The notes under the pieces: model-generated
Database searches by the model: none
What the model was told of the DNA's origin: nothing
Seen by the model: the letters and a program-made list of their open reading frames with translations, nothing else
In this document: positions 1 through 6,614 of the stretch, in pieces
Layout of the letters: every line of letters starts with the position of its first letter
How positions within the stretch are numbered: position 1 is the stretch's first letter
Source: JBOGWP01 sp050693875
GTDB lineage: Bacteria; Actinomycetota; CADDZG01; JAHWKV01; JBOGWP01
DNA: 10,969 nt
Reading direction: 5' to 3'
NCBI GenBank assembly: GCA_050693875.1
Contig: JBOGWP010000189.1
Location: 1-10,969 of the forward strand
Position numbers and translations under genes: made by a program

Positions 1-104
1 GACCAGCATCTCAGGCCAGAATCGTGTGCCCACGTTTTTGGAGCTCTCGAAGAGTCGACAAGCCTCTGACCAGCACAAATGCTCGTCGAGACCCCCTCAT
101 GTGC

Positions 105-138
105 CCGCTAACTGCGGAACTCGGGGGTCCCCGGACCC
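105..138. repeat. Two small inverted repeats
   Basis: CCGC at 105-108 pairs with GCGG at 114-117 around a 5-nt loop. GGGTCC at 125-130 pairs perfectly with GGACCC at 133-138 around CC. Both lie just before the longer hairpin at 145-174, making a run of three stem-loops in 70 bases. No T-tract follows on either strand, so they are not standard intrinsic terminators. They could end a transcript arriving from the left or be a regulatory or recombination structure. Confidence 0.5.
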
Positions 139-144
139 TTCCCT

Positions 145-174
145 CTGAGGTGATACCGAAGGTTGTCACCTCAG
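145..174. repeat. Perfect 9-bp stem hairpin
   Basis: CTGAGGTGA at 145-153 pairs perfectly with TCACCTCAG at 166-174. Inside, ACC (155-157) pairs with GGT (161-163) around a GAA triloop, leaving T154 opposite T164-G165 as a small bulge. This is the strongest hairpin in the left segment. It is followed by CCGCCC rather than T residues. Known possibilities for such a structure are a U-tract-less terminator, an operator-like palindrome or a structured RNA leader. The sequence does not decide between them. Confidence 0.65.
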
Positions 175-398
175 CCGCCCAGGATCGTCGTCGAGCTGGG
201 CTATAGGCACGGCCCGGCGGTGGCGTCCGCGGGGGCCGTGCACGGGGAGCGGGGCCATCCAAACCTGGACAAATCTCCTCCCCAGGCTGTATGAAGGACC
301 GCGCAGCCGAAACGGCAGTGACGGACTTCCCGGAGCGGAGGGCAGGCACGAAAGGTTCTGGTGCACAACCAGCGACGCAATTTGCTCTCCGGCGGTTG

Positions 399-1283
399 AT
401 GCGTTCCGGCCGCCCCAGGGCTCGGTCGGCTGGGCGTGGCATCGTCCCCGCCCTCGCCTGGATCCTGATCTGGCTCCCGGCGACTGCCGGACCCGCCGGT
501 GCCTCTGCGGCGGCGGAACCCTGCCCCCACGGGGCTGGGTACTGGTTTGCAGCCTCCGACGGCGGAGTCTTCGCCTTCGGCAACGCCGACTTCCACGGTT
601 CCACCGGGGGGATCTCTCTCAACCGGCCGGTCGTGGGGATGGCGGCAACCCCGACCGGTGACGGCTACTGGATGGTTGCCTCCGACGGCGGGGTGTTCTC
701 CTTCGGGGATGCCGGGTTCTTCGGATCGATGGGGGGCACCGCGCTCAACAAGCCCATCGTCGCGATCGCTGCCACCCCCACCGGCGAGGGCTACTGGCTC
801 GCAGCCGCCGACGGGGGCCTGTTCGCCTTCGGGGATGCCGGTTTCTTCGGATCCACCGGGTCGATGCGTCTCAATCGGCCGATCGTCTCGATGACCCCCA
901 GCAACACCGCCGAGGGCTACTGGCTCGTCGCCTCGGACGGCGGCGTGTTCGCCTTCGGGGACGCGGCATTTCTCGGATCGACCGGCGGCATCTCGCTCAA
1001 CCAGCCGGTGGTCGGTGCCACGGCCACCGCCACGGGCAACGGCTATTACATGGTCGCCTCCGACGGCGGGGTCTTCGCCTTCGGCGACGCCGGCTTCTTC
1101 GGCTCCACGGGAGGCATCGTCCTCAACCGCCCGGTGGTGGCCATCGGGCTCACCTTCCCTGGGCAGGGCTACTGGATGGTCGCCTCCGACGGCGGGGTCT
1201 TCGCCTTCGGCGACGCCGAGTTCTGCGGGTCGACCGGGTCGCTGGTCCTGAACCGGCCGGTGGTGGGGATGGGGGTTTTCTGA
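399..1283 (+). CDS. Exported GYW/SDGGVFAFGD six-repeat protein
   Basis: Role unknown; probably a secreted structural or binding protein. From ATG 399 it has 294 residues: a basic start (RSGRPRARSAGR), a hydrophobic stretch and an AGASA cleavage region, i.e. a Sec-type signal peptide ending near residue 37. The rest is six tandem 42-residue units (the last 40), each reading roughly GYWxVASDGGVFAFGDAGFF, then GSTGGxxLNRPVV. Units begin at 531, 657, 783, 909, 1035 and 1161. Regular aromatic/Gly-rich units of this size suggest a beta-propeller-like fold, which is inference. I recall such repeats, often attached to cell-wall enzymes, in actinobacteria; here no catalytic domain is attached. An upstream in-frame ATG at 291 would add 36 residues, but codon use there looks non-coding. 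Neither start has a good ribosome site. Confidence 0.8.
   Translation: MRSGRPRARSAGRGIVPALAWILIWLPATAGPAGASAAAEPCPHGAGYWFAASDGGVFAFGNADFHGSTGGISLNRPVVGMAATPTGDGYWMVASDGGVFSFGDAGFFGSMGGTALNKPIVAIAATPTGEGYWLAAADGGLFAFGDAGFFGSTGSMRLNRPIVSMTPSNTAEGYWLVASDGGVFAFGDAAFLGSTGGISLNQPVVGATATATGNGYYMVASDGGVFAFGDAGFFGSTGGIVLNRPVVAIGLTFPGQGYWMVASDGGVFAFGDAEFCGSTGSLVLNRPVVGMGVF
531..1280 (+). repeat. Six tandem 126-nt coding repeats
   Basis: The repeat protein is encoded by five complete 126-nt units plus a 120-nt last unit, with starts at 531, 657, 783, 909, 1035 and 1161. The GCCTCCGACGGCGG-type stretch for ASDGG and the TTCGCCTTCGG stretch for FAFG are nearly identical at the DNA level in several units. 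Units five and six are especially alike. This suggests recent duplication or gene conversion, and the copy number could vary by recombination. Confidence 0.85.
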
Positions 1284-1285
1284 TG

Positions 1286-1334
1286 CCGGGCAGATCTTTT
1301 GCGCCCGGGACGGGAGCCGGGACGCAGGGCTCCC
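1286..1334 (+). terminator. Two tandem hairpins after repeat gene
   Basis: Directly after the TGA at 1281-1283, CCGGGC (1286-1291) pairs with GCCCGG (1303-1308). Then GGGAGCC (1312-1318) pairs perfectly with GGCTCCC (1328-1334) around a 9-nt loop. Their position fits a terminator separating the repeat gene from the DUF4331 gene. No T-tract follows either stem, so a leader structure for the next gene is also possible. Confidence 0.4.
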
Positions 1335-1360
1335 CGCCGGAGCTCGACAACTCGCTTCCT

Positions 1361-1368
1361 GGAAGGAG
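1361..1368 (+). promoter_or_regulatory. Ribosome binding site of DUF4331 gene
   Basis: GGAAGGAG lies 6 nt before ATG 1375. It is a strong Shine-Dalgarno match and fixes the start of the DUF4331 gene. Confidence 0.8.
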
Positions 1369-1374
1369 ACCGGG

Positions 1375-2841
1375 ATGAGACGCAGCAGGCTGCTGGCTGG
1401 GTTCACGGCAGTTGCCGCCGGAATTGTCGGCATGGCGGCGGGGACCTCCCTGGGACCGGTCCTCGCGTCGAGCCATCGCGAGGCGCCCCTGATCAGTCAG
1501 GACCCCACTGCCGACAACACCGACCTCTACGCCTTCCGGGACCCCACCGACCCGGGCATGCTCACGGTGATCGCCAACTACGTCGGGCTGGAGCTCCCCC
1601 AGGGAGGGCCGAACTGGCAGCGCTTCGCCGACGATGCACTCTATGAGATCCACATTGACAACAACGGGGACGTCGCAGACGACATCAGCTATCAGTTCCG
1701 GTTCCGCACCATCACCGACAATCCCAACACCTTCCTGTACAACACCGGCCAGATCACCGCCCCCAACGCCGCACCACAGAACGTGCGCCAGGTCTACTCG
1801 GTGCAGAGGATCGACGGGTCGGGCGCCTCCATGCTGCTCACCGACGTCCCCACCCCGCCGGTCAACATCGGGCCTCGCTCCACCCCCAACTACGAGGCTG
1901 CGCTCGCGGCACCGACCGTGACGAGCCTCCCCGGTGGGGGCCAGGTCTTCGCCGGTCAGCGGCAGGACCCCTTCTACGTCGACCTTGGCTCGGTCTTCGA
2001 CCTCCTCGGCCTGCGGCCGGTCAACAGCGCCCACACCATCTCTCGGCCCAACGCCCCCGGCGTCGATGGTCTCGCCGGGTTCAACGTCCACACCATCGCC
2101 CTCCAGGTGCCGATCTCGGCGGTGAGCAAGAACGGCGACTTCCCGGCGACGGAGGACTCCCAGGACTCCTTCGTGGGCATCTACGCCTCCGCCAGCAGGC
2201 AGCGGGTCCGGGTCCTCTCGGTGGCTGGAGGCGCTCCCCGCAACGCCGGGCGGTGGGTGCAGGTGAGCCGGTTGGGCATCCCGCTGGTCAACGAGGTGCT
2301 GATCCCGCTGGGGCTGAAGGACCAGTGGAACGGGACCTCGCCCAAGGACGACGCGGTCTTCTTCCCGAACATCCTCGACCCAGAGCCGACCAAGCTCATC
2401 CCGGTGCTCTACCCGGGGGTGGGGGTTCCAGCGGGGGGCTTCGACGGCTCCGGCAACCCCATGCGCACCGACATCGTGGCGGTGCTGACCGGACAGGCCG
2501 CCGGCCTGTCGGCGGGGAACGCCCTGCCGCCCGCTGACCTCCTTCGGGTGAACCTGGCCCGGGCCCCGGTGGCCGGGACGACGGCCAACCGGCTGGCGAT
2601 CCTGACCGGCGATCCCGGCGGATTCCCCAACGGCCGTCGGCTCACCGACGACGTCGTCGACATCGAGCTGCGGCTCCTGGCGGGAGGGACGCCATTCACC
2701 CCGGCCTTCAACGTCGCTCCCAACAACGCCCTCGGCGATGGGGTCGACGAGGACGATGTCGCCCCGATCGGGGCGTTCCCCTATGTCGCCCCACCGTTCG
2801 ACGGCTATACCTGGCAGCCACCGGGGCACTCTGCCCCGTGA
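1375..2841 (+). CDS. Exported DUF4331 domain protein
   Basis: A 488-residue exported protein of unknown biochemical function. Residues 1-31 form a signal peptide: MRRSR start, hydrophobic core, cleavage near VLA/SS. The mature end reads SSHREAPLISQDPTADNTDL, the hallmark start of DUF4331 proteins. The domain then runs through almost the whole chain. Features include an Asp/Asn-rich segment (HIDNNGDVADDISYQFRFRT), a long middle part and a C-terminal NNALGDGVDEDDVAPIG with several acidic residues that could bind a cation (inference). The start is well supported by GGAAGGAG. The gene is followed after only 4 nt by a TPR lipoprotein, so the two are probably co-transcribed and translationally coupled. 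DUF4331 proteins are secreted and uncharacterised; the context with a NicO-type transporter downstream hints at an envelope or metal-related role. Confidence 0.92.
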   Translation: MRRSRLLAGFTAVAAGIVGMAAGTSLGPVLASSHREAPLISQDPTADNTDLYAFRDPTDPGMLTVIANYVGLELPQGGPNWQRFADDALYEIHIDNNGDVADDISYQFRFRTITDNPNTFLYNTGQITAPNAAPQNVRQVYSVQRIDGSGASMLLTDVPTPPVNIGPRSTPNYEAALAAPTVTSLPGGGQVFAGQRQDPFYVDLGSVFDLLGLRPVNSAHTISRPNAPGVDGLAGFNVHTIALQVPISAVSKNGDFPATEDSQDSFVGIYASASRQRVRVLSVAGGAPRNAGRWVQVSRLGIPLVNEVLIPLGLKDQWNGTSPKDDAVFFPNILDPEPTKLIPVLYPGVGVPAGGFDGSGNPMRTDIVAVLTGQAAGLSAGNALPPADLLRVNLARAPVAGTTANRLAILTGDPGGFPNGRRLTDDVVDIELRLLAGGTPFTPAFNVAPNNALGDGVDEDDVAPIGAFPYVAPPFDGYTWQPPGHSAP

Positions 2842-2845
2842 CCTG

Positions 2846-4168
2846 GTGCGCCGTGCTGCTCTCGCCGCTGTTCTCCTGCTGATAGCGGCGAGCTGCGGAA
2901 TCGGCGGGACGACCGCCGTCCGCAAGGGGTCGCGGACAGTCCCGTTCATCCCGGTTGATCCGGCCAGCACCTCCGCCACCGATCGCGCCATCGCCGCCGC
3001 CCAGGCCCGGCTGCGGGCCGCGCCCACCGACGACCAGGCCCGGCTCAGCCTGGTGCAGGCCTTCCTCCAGAAGGCCCGGGAGGTCGCCGACCCGAGCCTG
3101 TACGCCAAGGCGAGAGGGCTGCTCGATGGGCTCGTCTCCAAACGCCCGGGCGACCCGGCGGTGCTGGTGACCGCCGGCACGCTGGCCCTCGCCCAGCATC
3201 GCTTTGCCGAGGCGCTCACCCTCGGGAAGCGGGCCGCCACGGTGGCCCCCCACGACGCCTCGGCGCAAGGTGTGCTGGTGGACGCGCTCAACGAGCTCGG
3301 CCGCTACGACGAGGCTCTGACCGCAACCCAGCGAATGGTCGACATCAAGCCGGGGCTGCCGGGCCTCTCCCGCGTGTCGTACGCCCGAGAGCTGCGCGGG
3401 GACCTGCCCGGGGCGATCGAGGCGATGACGCAGGCGGTCGTCGCCGGCGGGTCGGGTGAGAACCTCGCCTACGTCCAGGTCCTCCTCGGCAACCTCCTCC
3501 TCCTGGATGGCCAGTCGGGGGCAGCCGCGGCCCAGTACGCCGAGGCCGAGAGGTCCTTTCCCGGGTTCCCCGCCGCGGCGGCGGGGCAGGCACGGGTGGC
3601 GGTCGCCCGAGGGCGCTGGTCCGAGGCGGCGGAGCTCCTGGGTCGGGTGGTGCGGGTGCAACCCCAGCCCGAGTATGCGATCGCTCACGGCGACGCCCTC
3701 ACCGCAGCCGGCCGCCCGGCCGAGGCCGCCGATGCCTACGAGCTGGTGGGGGTGATCGCCAAGCTCTTCGTGGCCAACGGGGTCAACCTCGATCTCGATC
3801 TCGCCCTCTTCGACGCGGAGCAACACCCCGGGGAGGGCGCCGTGGCGCGCGCCCGCAGGGCGCTGCGCGCCCGCCCCGGAGTCCTCGGCCATGACGCCCT
3901 CGCATGGAACCTCTTCCGGGTGGGCAGGCTCGACGAGGCGCAGCGGGAGTCGGCCCGCTCGCTTCGGCTCGGCACCCGCGATCCCATGCTGCGCTTCCAC
4001 GCCGCGGCCATCTCCTTCGCACGGGGCGACCGGGTGGGGGCGGTCGAGCAGCTCCGGGTGGTCCTGGAGACCAACCCCCGATTCTCGGCCCGGTACGTCC
4101 CCAAGGTGGAGCAGCTGGCCGGCGCGCTCGGGCTCTCCGTGCCGCCGCCCGGGGAGGAGCCGGGGTGA
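2846..4168 (+). CDS. TPR-repeat lipoprotein
   Basis: A 440-residue protein, probably membrane-anchored and acting as a protein-protein scaffold. From GTG 2846 the start is a lipoprotein signal: RR, hydrophobic AALAAVLLLIAAS, then Cys17 (the -3 residue is Ala rather than Leu, a weak lipobox). The rest is helical TPR-like repeats over about residues 45-430. Clear examples are the segments with ALAQHRFAEALTLGKRAATV, ALNELGRYDEALTATQRMV, ARELRGDLPGAIEAMTQAV and LFRVGRLDEAQRESARSLRL, with the usual A/G/Y spacing. The frame is open back to an ATG at 2738, and ATG 2783 is also possible. Both would overlap the DUF4331 gene heavily and place extra residues before the signal, so I prefer GTG 2846, 4 nt after the previous stop, with coupling replacing a ribosome site. 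The gene ends convergent to the minus-strand lipoprotein. Confidence 0.85.
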   Translation: MRRAALAAVLLLIAASCGIGGTTAVRKGSRTVPFIPVDPASTSATDRAIAAAQARLRAAPTDDQARLSLVQAFLQKAREVADPSLYAKARGLLDGLVSKRPGDPAVLVTAGTLALAQHRFAEALTLGKRAATVAPHDASAQGVLVDALNELGRYDEALTATQRMVDIKPGLPGLSRVSYARELRGDLPGAIEAMTQAVVAGGSGENLAYVQVLLGNLLLLDGQSGAAAAQYAEAERSFPGFPAAAAGQARVAVARGRWSEAAELLGRVVRVQPQPEYAIAHGDALTAAGRPAEAADAYELVGVIAKLFVANGVNLDLDLALFDAEQHPGEGAVARARRALRARPGVLGHDALAWNLFRVGRLDEAQRESARSLRLGTRDPMLRFHAAAISFARGDRVGAVEQLRVVLETNPRFSARYVPKVEQLAGALGLSVPPPGEEPG

Positions 4169-4177
4169 CGGACCCCG

Positions 4178-4203
4178 CGGCCACCGGGACTCGGCCGTGG
4201 CCG
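4178..4203. terminator. Hairpin between convergent genes
   Basis: CGGCCAC (4178-4184) pairs with GTGGCCG (4197-4203) around 12 nt, in the 40-nt gap between the TPR gene stop (4168) and the minus-strand lipoprotein stop (4209). The position suits a shared bidirectional terminator. There is only a short CTTTC after it on the plus strand, so termination strength is uncertain. Confidence 0.4.
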
Positions 4204-4208
4204 GCCTT

Positions 4209-5021
4209 TCAGTCGAAGACTCCGATCACCTTCCACCCGTCTGCGATGGGTGCCAGGATCACGTGAAAGGAAGCGCGGTCGGCATCCAGAGCCACCACGC
4301 GCGCCCAGACGAGGGCGTCGGTCGAGTACTGCGCCACGATGTCGGAGGAGATCGGCCCGGGGGGGAGACGAGTCACGGCTCCCGCCCGAACCCGCCCGGT
4401 GGAGCGGCACAGGCTCGCCGCTCCCCGGCTCGAGCCGAACAGGGTGGCGACGCCTTGAAGGGCGCGCGCCTGCGCCTCGTCGCACCCCTGGACCGCGGAG
4501 GCCCACGCCTCCGCCGCCGGCTTCGCCGCGTCGTCAGGCGGGAGCACGACCTCGACCTCGGGGTCGGCGTCGAGGAGGTAGCCGCCGCGCTCGGGCCGGC
4601 CTCTCCAGGTCTGGCGCTCGCGGGCGGGGCTCAGCCCCACGAAGGGGTCGAGACCCGGCCGGTGCTCGACGAGCGCGGTGGCGCGATCGCCGGCGGCGTC
4701 GAGGATCGAGAAGCCCGTGATCTTGGGGAGCTCGTTTCGGCGCCTCGACCAGTCGGCCACGTCCGGATAGGTTCTCCGGCTTCGACTCGACAGCAGCCGG
4801 TACGAGGCAGCATGGTTGCCGCGCTGCTCGGCGGACAGGAGCGCCTCCACCGCCTCCCGCACGGTCGCCACCGGAGAGGGCGCGGGATGGCCGGAAGCGT
4901 CGCTTGGGCTCGGGCGGGCATCGGACCGGGCCACCCGGTTCGAGGTGCACCCGGCAACGAGGATGAGCAGCAGTGCGGCGCTGGAGAGCCGGCCGATCCG
5001 AGCCGCTGCCACGCGGTGCAC
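4209..5021 (-). CDS. Lipoprotein with two NTF2-like domains
   Basis: A 270-residue predicted lipoprotein, function unknown. From GTG 5021 it has a basic start, the hydrophobic run SSAALLLILVAG and a good lipobox VAGC with Cys25, then a Ser/Pro-rich linker to about residue 50. Two similar halves follow. The first runs from TVREAVEALLSAEQRGNHAA through SYRLLSSRSR to GGYLLDADPEVEVVL. The second runs from AAEAWASAVQGCDEAQARAL to the end, HVILAPIADGWKVIGVFD. A helix with Ala/Glu followed by strands ending in a Trp/Tyr-rich strand is typical of NTF2-like/DUF4878-type domains, so I infer a tandem NTF2-like fold, often a ligand- or partner-binding module. GTG 5012 is an alternative start. The upstream AGGGGG is a weak, distant ribosome site. 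The gene lies opposite to its neighbours, and its start is 33 nt from the divergent transporter start. The long open frame continuing upstream to 6128 is antisense shadow. Confidence 0.75.
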   Translation of the reverse strand: MHRVAAARIGRLSSAALLLILVAGCTSNRVARSDARPSPSDASGHPAPSPVATVREAVEALLSAEQRGNHAASYRLLSSRSRRTYPDVADWSRRRNELPKITGFSILDAAGDRATALVEHRPGLDPFVGLSPARERQTWRGRPERGGYLLDADPEVEVVLPPDDAAKPAAEAWASAVQGCDEAQARALQGVATLFGSSRGAASLCRSTGRVRAGAVTRLPPGPISSDIVAQYSTDALVWARVVALDADRASFHVILAPIADGWKVIGVFD

Positions 5022-5054
5022 TCTACCCGCGGCCCCCTGCACCGGCCGGGCGCG
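5022..5054. promoter_or_regulatory. 33-nt divergent start region
   Basis: The lipoprotein start (GTG 5021, minus) and the transporter start (ATG 5055, plus) are separated by only 33 nt. Any promoters must therefore overlap each other or lie inside the opposing coding regions. I see no clear -35/-10 pair in it. The inference of shared regulation rests on geometry alone. Confidence 0.3.
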
Positions 5055-6614
5055 ATGGTGGTACGCCGCGCCCTGCCCACGCGGGAGAGCCGGAGGAGCG
5101 TCCGGTTCCGCCTCCTGCTCGGCGGCGCCGCGGTTGCGCTGGCCATGCTGGTCTCCGCCCCCGCGGCCTCGGCGCATCCGCTGGGGAACTTCACGGTGAA
5201 CCGGTACGCCCGGGTGGAGGTGTCGGCGGGTGTGCTGCGCGTCTACTACGTCCTCGACGAGGCGGAGATCCCCGCCTTCCAAGAGCGCGAGGCGATCGAG
5301 GCCGACCCGTCCGGATTCGCATCGGCTCGGGCCGGCGAGATCGTCGCCGGGCTCACCCTCACCGTCGACGGGGAGCGCGCCCCTCTGGCGATCGAGCATC
5401 TGCGGCTCAGCCGGCCCCCGGGCCAGGCGGACCTGCCCACCCTGCGCCTCGCCGTCCTGTTCGCCGCCTCCCTCCCCCAAGCCTCCTCCGACCGGGTCGG
5501 AACGGCCGCCTTCGCCGACGGGAACGAACCCGGCCGGGTGGGATGGCGGGAGATTGTGGTCACGGCCCGCGGGGACGCCCGCATCCTCTCTTCCACGGCT
5601 CCTGCGCGGGATGTATCCGACGAGCTGCGCTCCTACCCGGCCGACCTCCTGCAGGCCCCGCTCGACCTCCGGCGCGCCGAGTTCACCTTCCGGCAGGGCA
5701 CGAGCCCGGTCGCGGCGCTCCCCATCGCCAGGGCGACGACGGCACCGCCCCGCGCCGGCGGCCGCTTCACCTCCCTGATCGCACGGCAGGACCTCACCCC
5801 GATGGTCGTGGCCGGGATGCTCGCCGCCGGGTTGCTGTTCGGCGCCGGGCATGCCCTCGCGCCCGGCCACGGTAAGACCGTGATGGCCTTCTATCTCCTC
5901 GGCTCGCGGGGCCGGGTGCGAGACGCCGCCCTCATCGGGATCACCGTGTCGCTCATGCACACCGTGAGCGTGCTGGGCCTCGGTATCGTCCTCTTCTCGG
6001 TGCGGAGGTCGTTCACCCCGGAGCGCCTCTACCCGGTGCTCACCATGGCCTCCGGGGTGGGGGTCTTGGGGGTCGGCGTCTGGCTCCTCCACGCCCGGGT
6101 TCGGGCGCTCCGCTTGGGGAACGGGCACTCCGACCGCGAGGCCGAGGGGGGACGTCTCGAGCGCATGAACGATGGGTCATCCGACCCCGCCGCCGACCGG
6201 CCCGGCGCCGGACCGGCTCCGGCACATACCCACGGAGATGGTCACGCAAGCCTGGCCACACACGCCCACAGGCACGCCCACGAGCTGCCGGCCGGCGTCT
6301 CACCGCTGTCCCGTCGAGGGCTGTTCATCCTCGCCTCCTCGGGAGGGATCGTCCCGTCGCCATCGGCGGTCGTGGTGATGGTGGGGGCGTTCGTGCTCGG
6401 CCGCCCCGCCCTGGGACTGGCGCTGATCGTGTCGTTCTCGATCGGCCTGGCGCTCACCCTCGCCACGGTCGGAACCGCGGTGGTCCTGGGCCGCCCGCTC
6501 GCCGAGCGCCACGTCGCCCGGCGGGCGATGCGACTCCTCCCGATTGCCGGGGCCGGCGCCCTGGTCGTGCTTGGAACACTGGTCGCCGCCCAGGGTTTGC
6601 GGACGATTCGATGA
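5055..6614 (+). CDS. NicO/RcnA-type nickel/cobalt transporter
   Basis: A 519-residue inner-membrane protein, most likely moving Ni2+/Co2+ or another divalent metal across the membrane. A signal peptide (residues 1-40, ending PAASA) precedes HPLGNFTVNRY (41-51), the start of the large exported N-terminal domain found in many NicO-type proteins. That domain runs to about residue 245. The membrane part begins near 250 and carries the family motif HALAPGHGKT (266-275) and a second His in SLMHTVS (His302). A His-rich loop has seven His between 391 and 409. It is followed by GGIVPSPSAVVVM and further hydrophobic helices to the end. The HxxxPGHGK and GGIVPSPSA motifs together are characteristic of NicO/RcnA relatives; direction (import or efflux) cannot be read from sequence. 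No strong ribosome site precedes ATG 5055. The stop overlaps the next start as ATGA. A sulfite-exporter-like role is less likely. Confidence 0.87.
   Translation: MVVRRALPTRESRRSVRFRLLLGGAAVALAMLVSAPAASAHPLGNFTVNRYARVEVSAGVLRVYYVLDEAEIPAFQEREAIEADPSGFASARAGEIVAGLTLTVDGERAPLAIEHLRLSRPPGQADLPTLRLAVLFAASLPQASSDRVGTAAFADGNEPGRVGWREIVVTARGDARILSSTAPARDVSDELRSYPADLLQAPLDLRRAEFTFRQGTSPVAALPIARATTAPPRAGGRFTSLIARQDLTPMVVAGMLAAGLLFGAGHALAPGHGKTVMAFYLLGSRGRVRDAALIGITVSLMHTVSVLGLGIVLFSVRRSFTPERLYPVLTMASGVGVLGVGVWLLHARVRALRLGNGHSDREAEGGRLERMNDGSSDPAADRPGAGPAPAHTHGDGHASLATHAHRHAHELPAGVSPLSRRGLFILASSGGIVPSPSAVVVMVGAFVLGRPALGLALIVSFSIGLALTLATVGTAVVLGRPLAERHVARRAMRLLPIAGAGALVVLGTLVAAQGLRTIR

Larger units (their letters stand above)
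1..398. other. Gene-free left segment with hairpin cluster
   Basis: I see no supportable gene here. Short open frames exist on both strands, such as a 60-codon frame at 24-206 (+) and the end of a minus-strand frame stopping at 11, but none shows a recognisable motif or convincing ribosome site. The stretch 291-398 is open in the frame of the downstream repeat protein. However, 14 of its 36 codons end in A or T, unlike the G/C-ending codons after 399, so I read it as untranslated leader. The segment contains three hairpins between 105 and 174, listed separately. A TATAGG at 202-207 resembles a -10 box but has no matching -35 box. Confidence 0.6.

Noticed and set aside
24..206. 60-codon plus-strand frame in the left segment
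   Set aside because: No ribosome site or motif, and it runs through the hairpin cluster.
202..207. TATAGG as a -10 promoter box
   Set aside because: No -35-like hexamer 16-18 nt upstream; TTGTCA at 163-168 is too far away.
531..1280. CRISPR-like array
   Set aside because: The 126-nt repeats are contiguous coding units without unique spacers.
201..1433. 410-codon open frame on the minus strand with apparent repeats
   Set aside because: The repeats only mirror the 126-nt units of the plus-strand repeat gene, which has the signal peptide and sensible composition.
1150..3291. 713-codon open frame on the minus strand
   Set aside because: Antisense to the DUF4331 and TPR genes; low-complexity Arg/Gly/Pro/Val translation without motifs, as expected opposite GC-rich codons.
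2708..4000. 430-codon minus-strand frame
   Set aside because: Antisense shadow of the TPR gene, no recognisable domain.
3891..5054. Upstream extension of the transporter frame
   Set aside because: It overlaps the TPR and lipoprotein genes in other frames and the signal peptide begins at 5055.
5022..6128. Upstream extension of the minus-strand lipoprotein frame
   Set aside because: The frame is open but is antisense to the transporter; the lipoprotein signal peptide sets the start near 5021.
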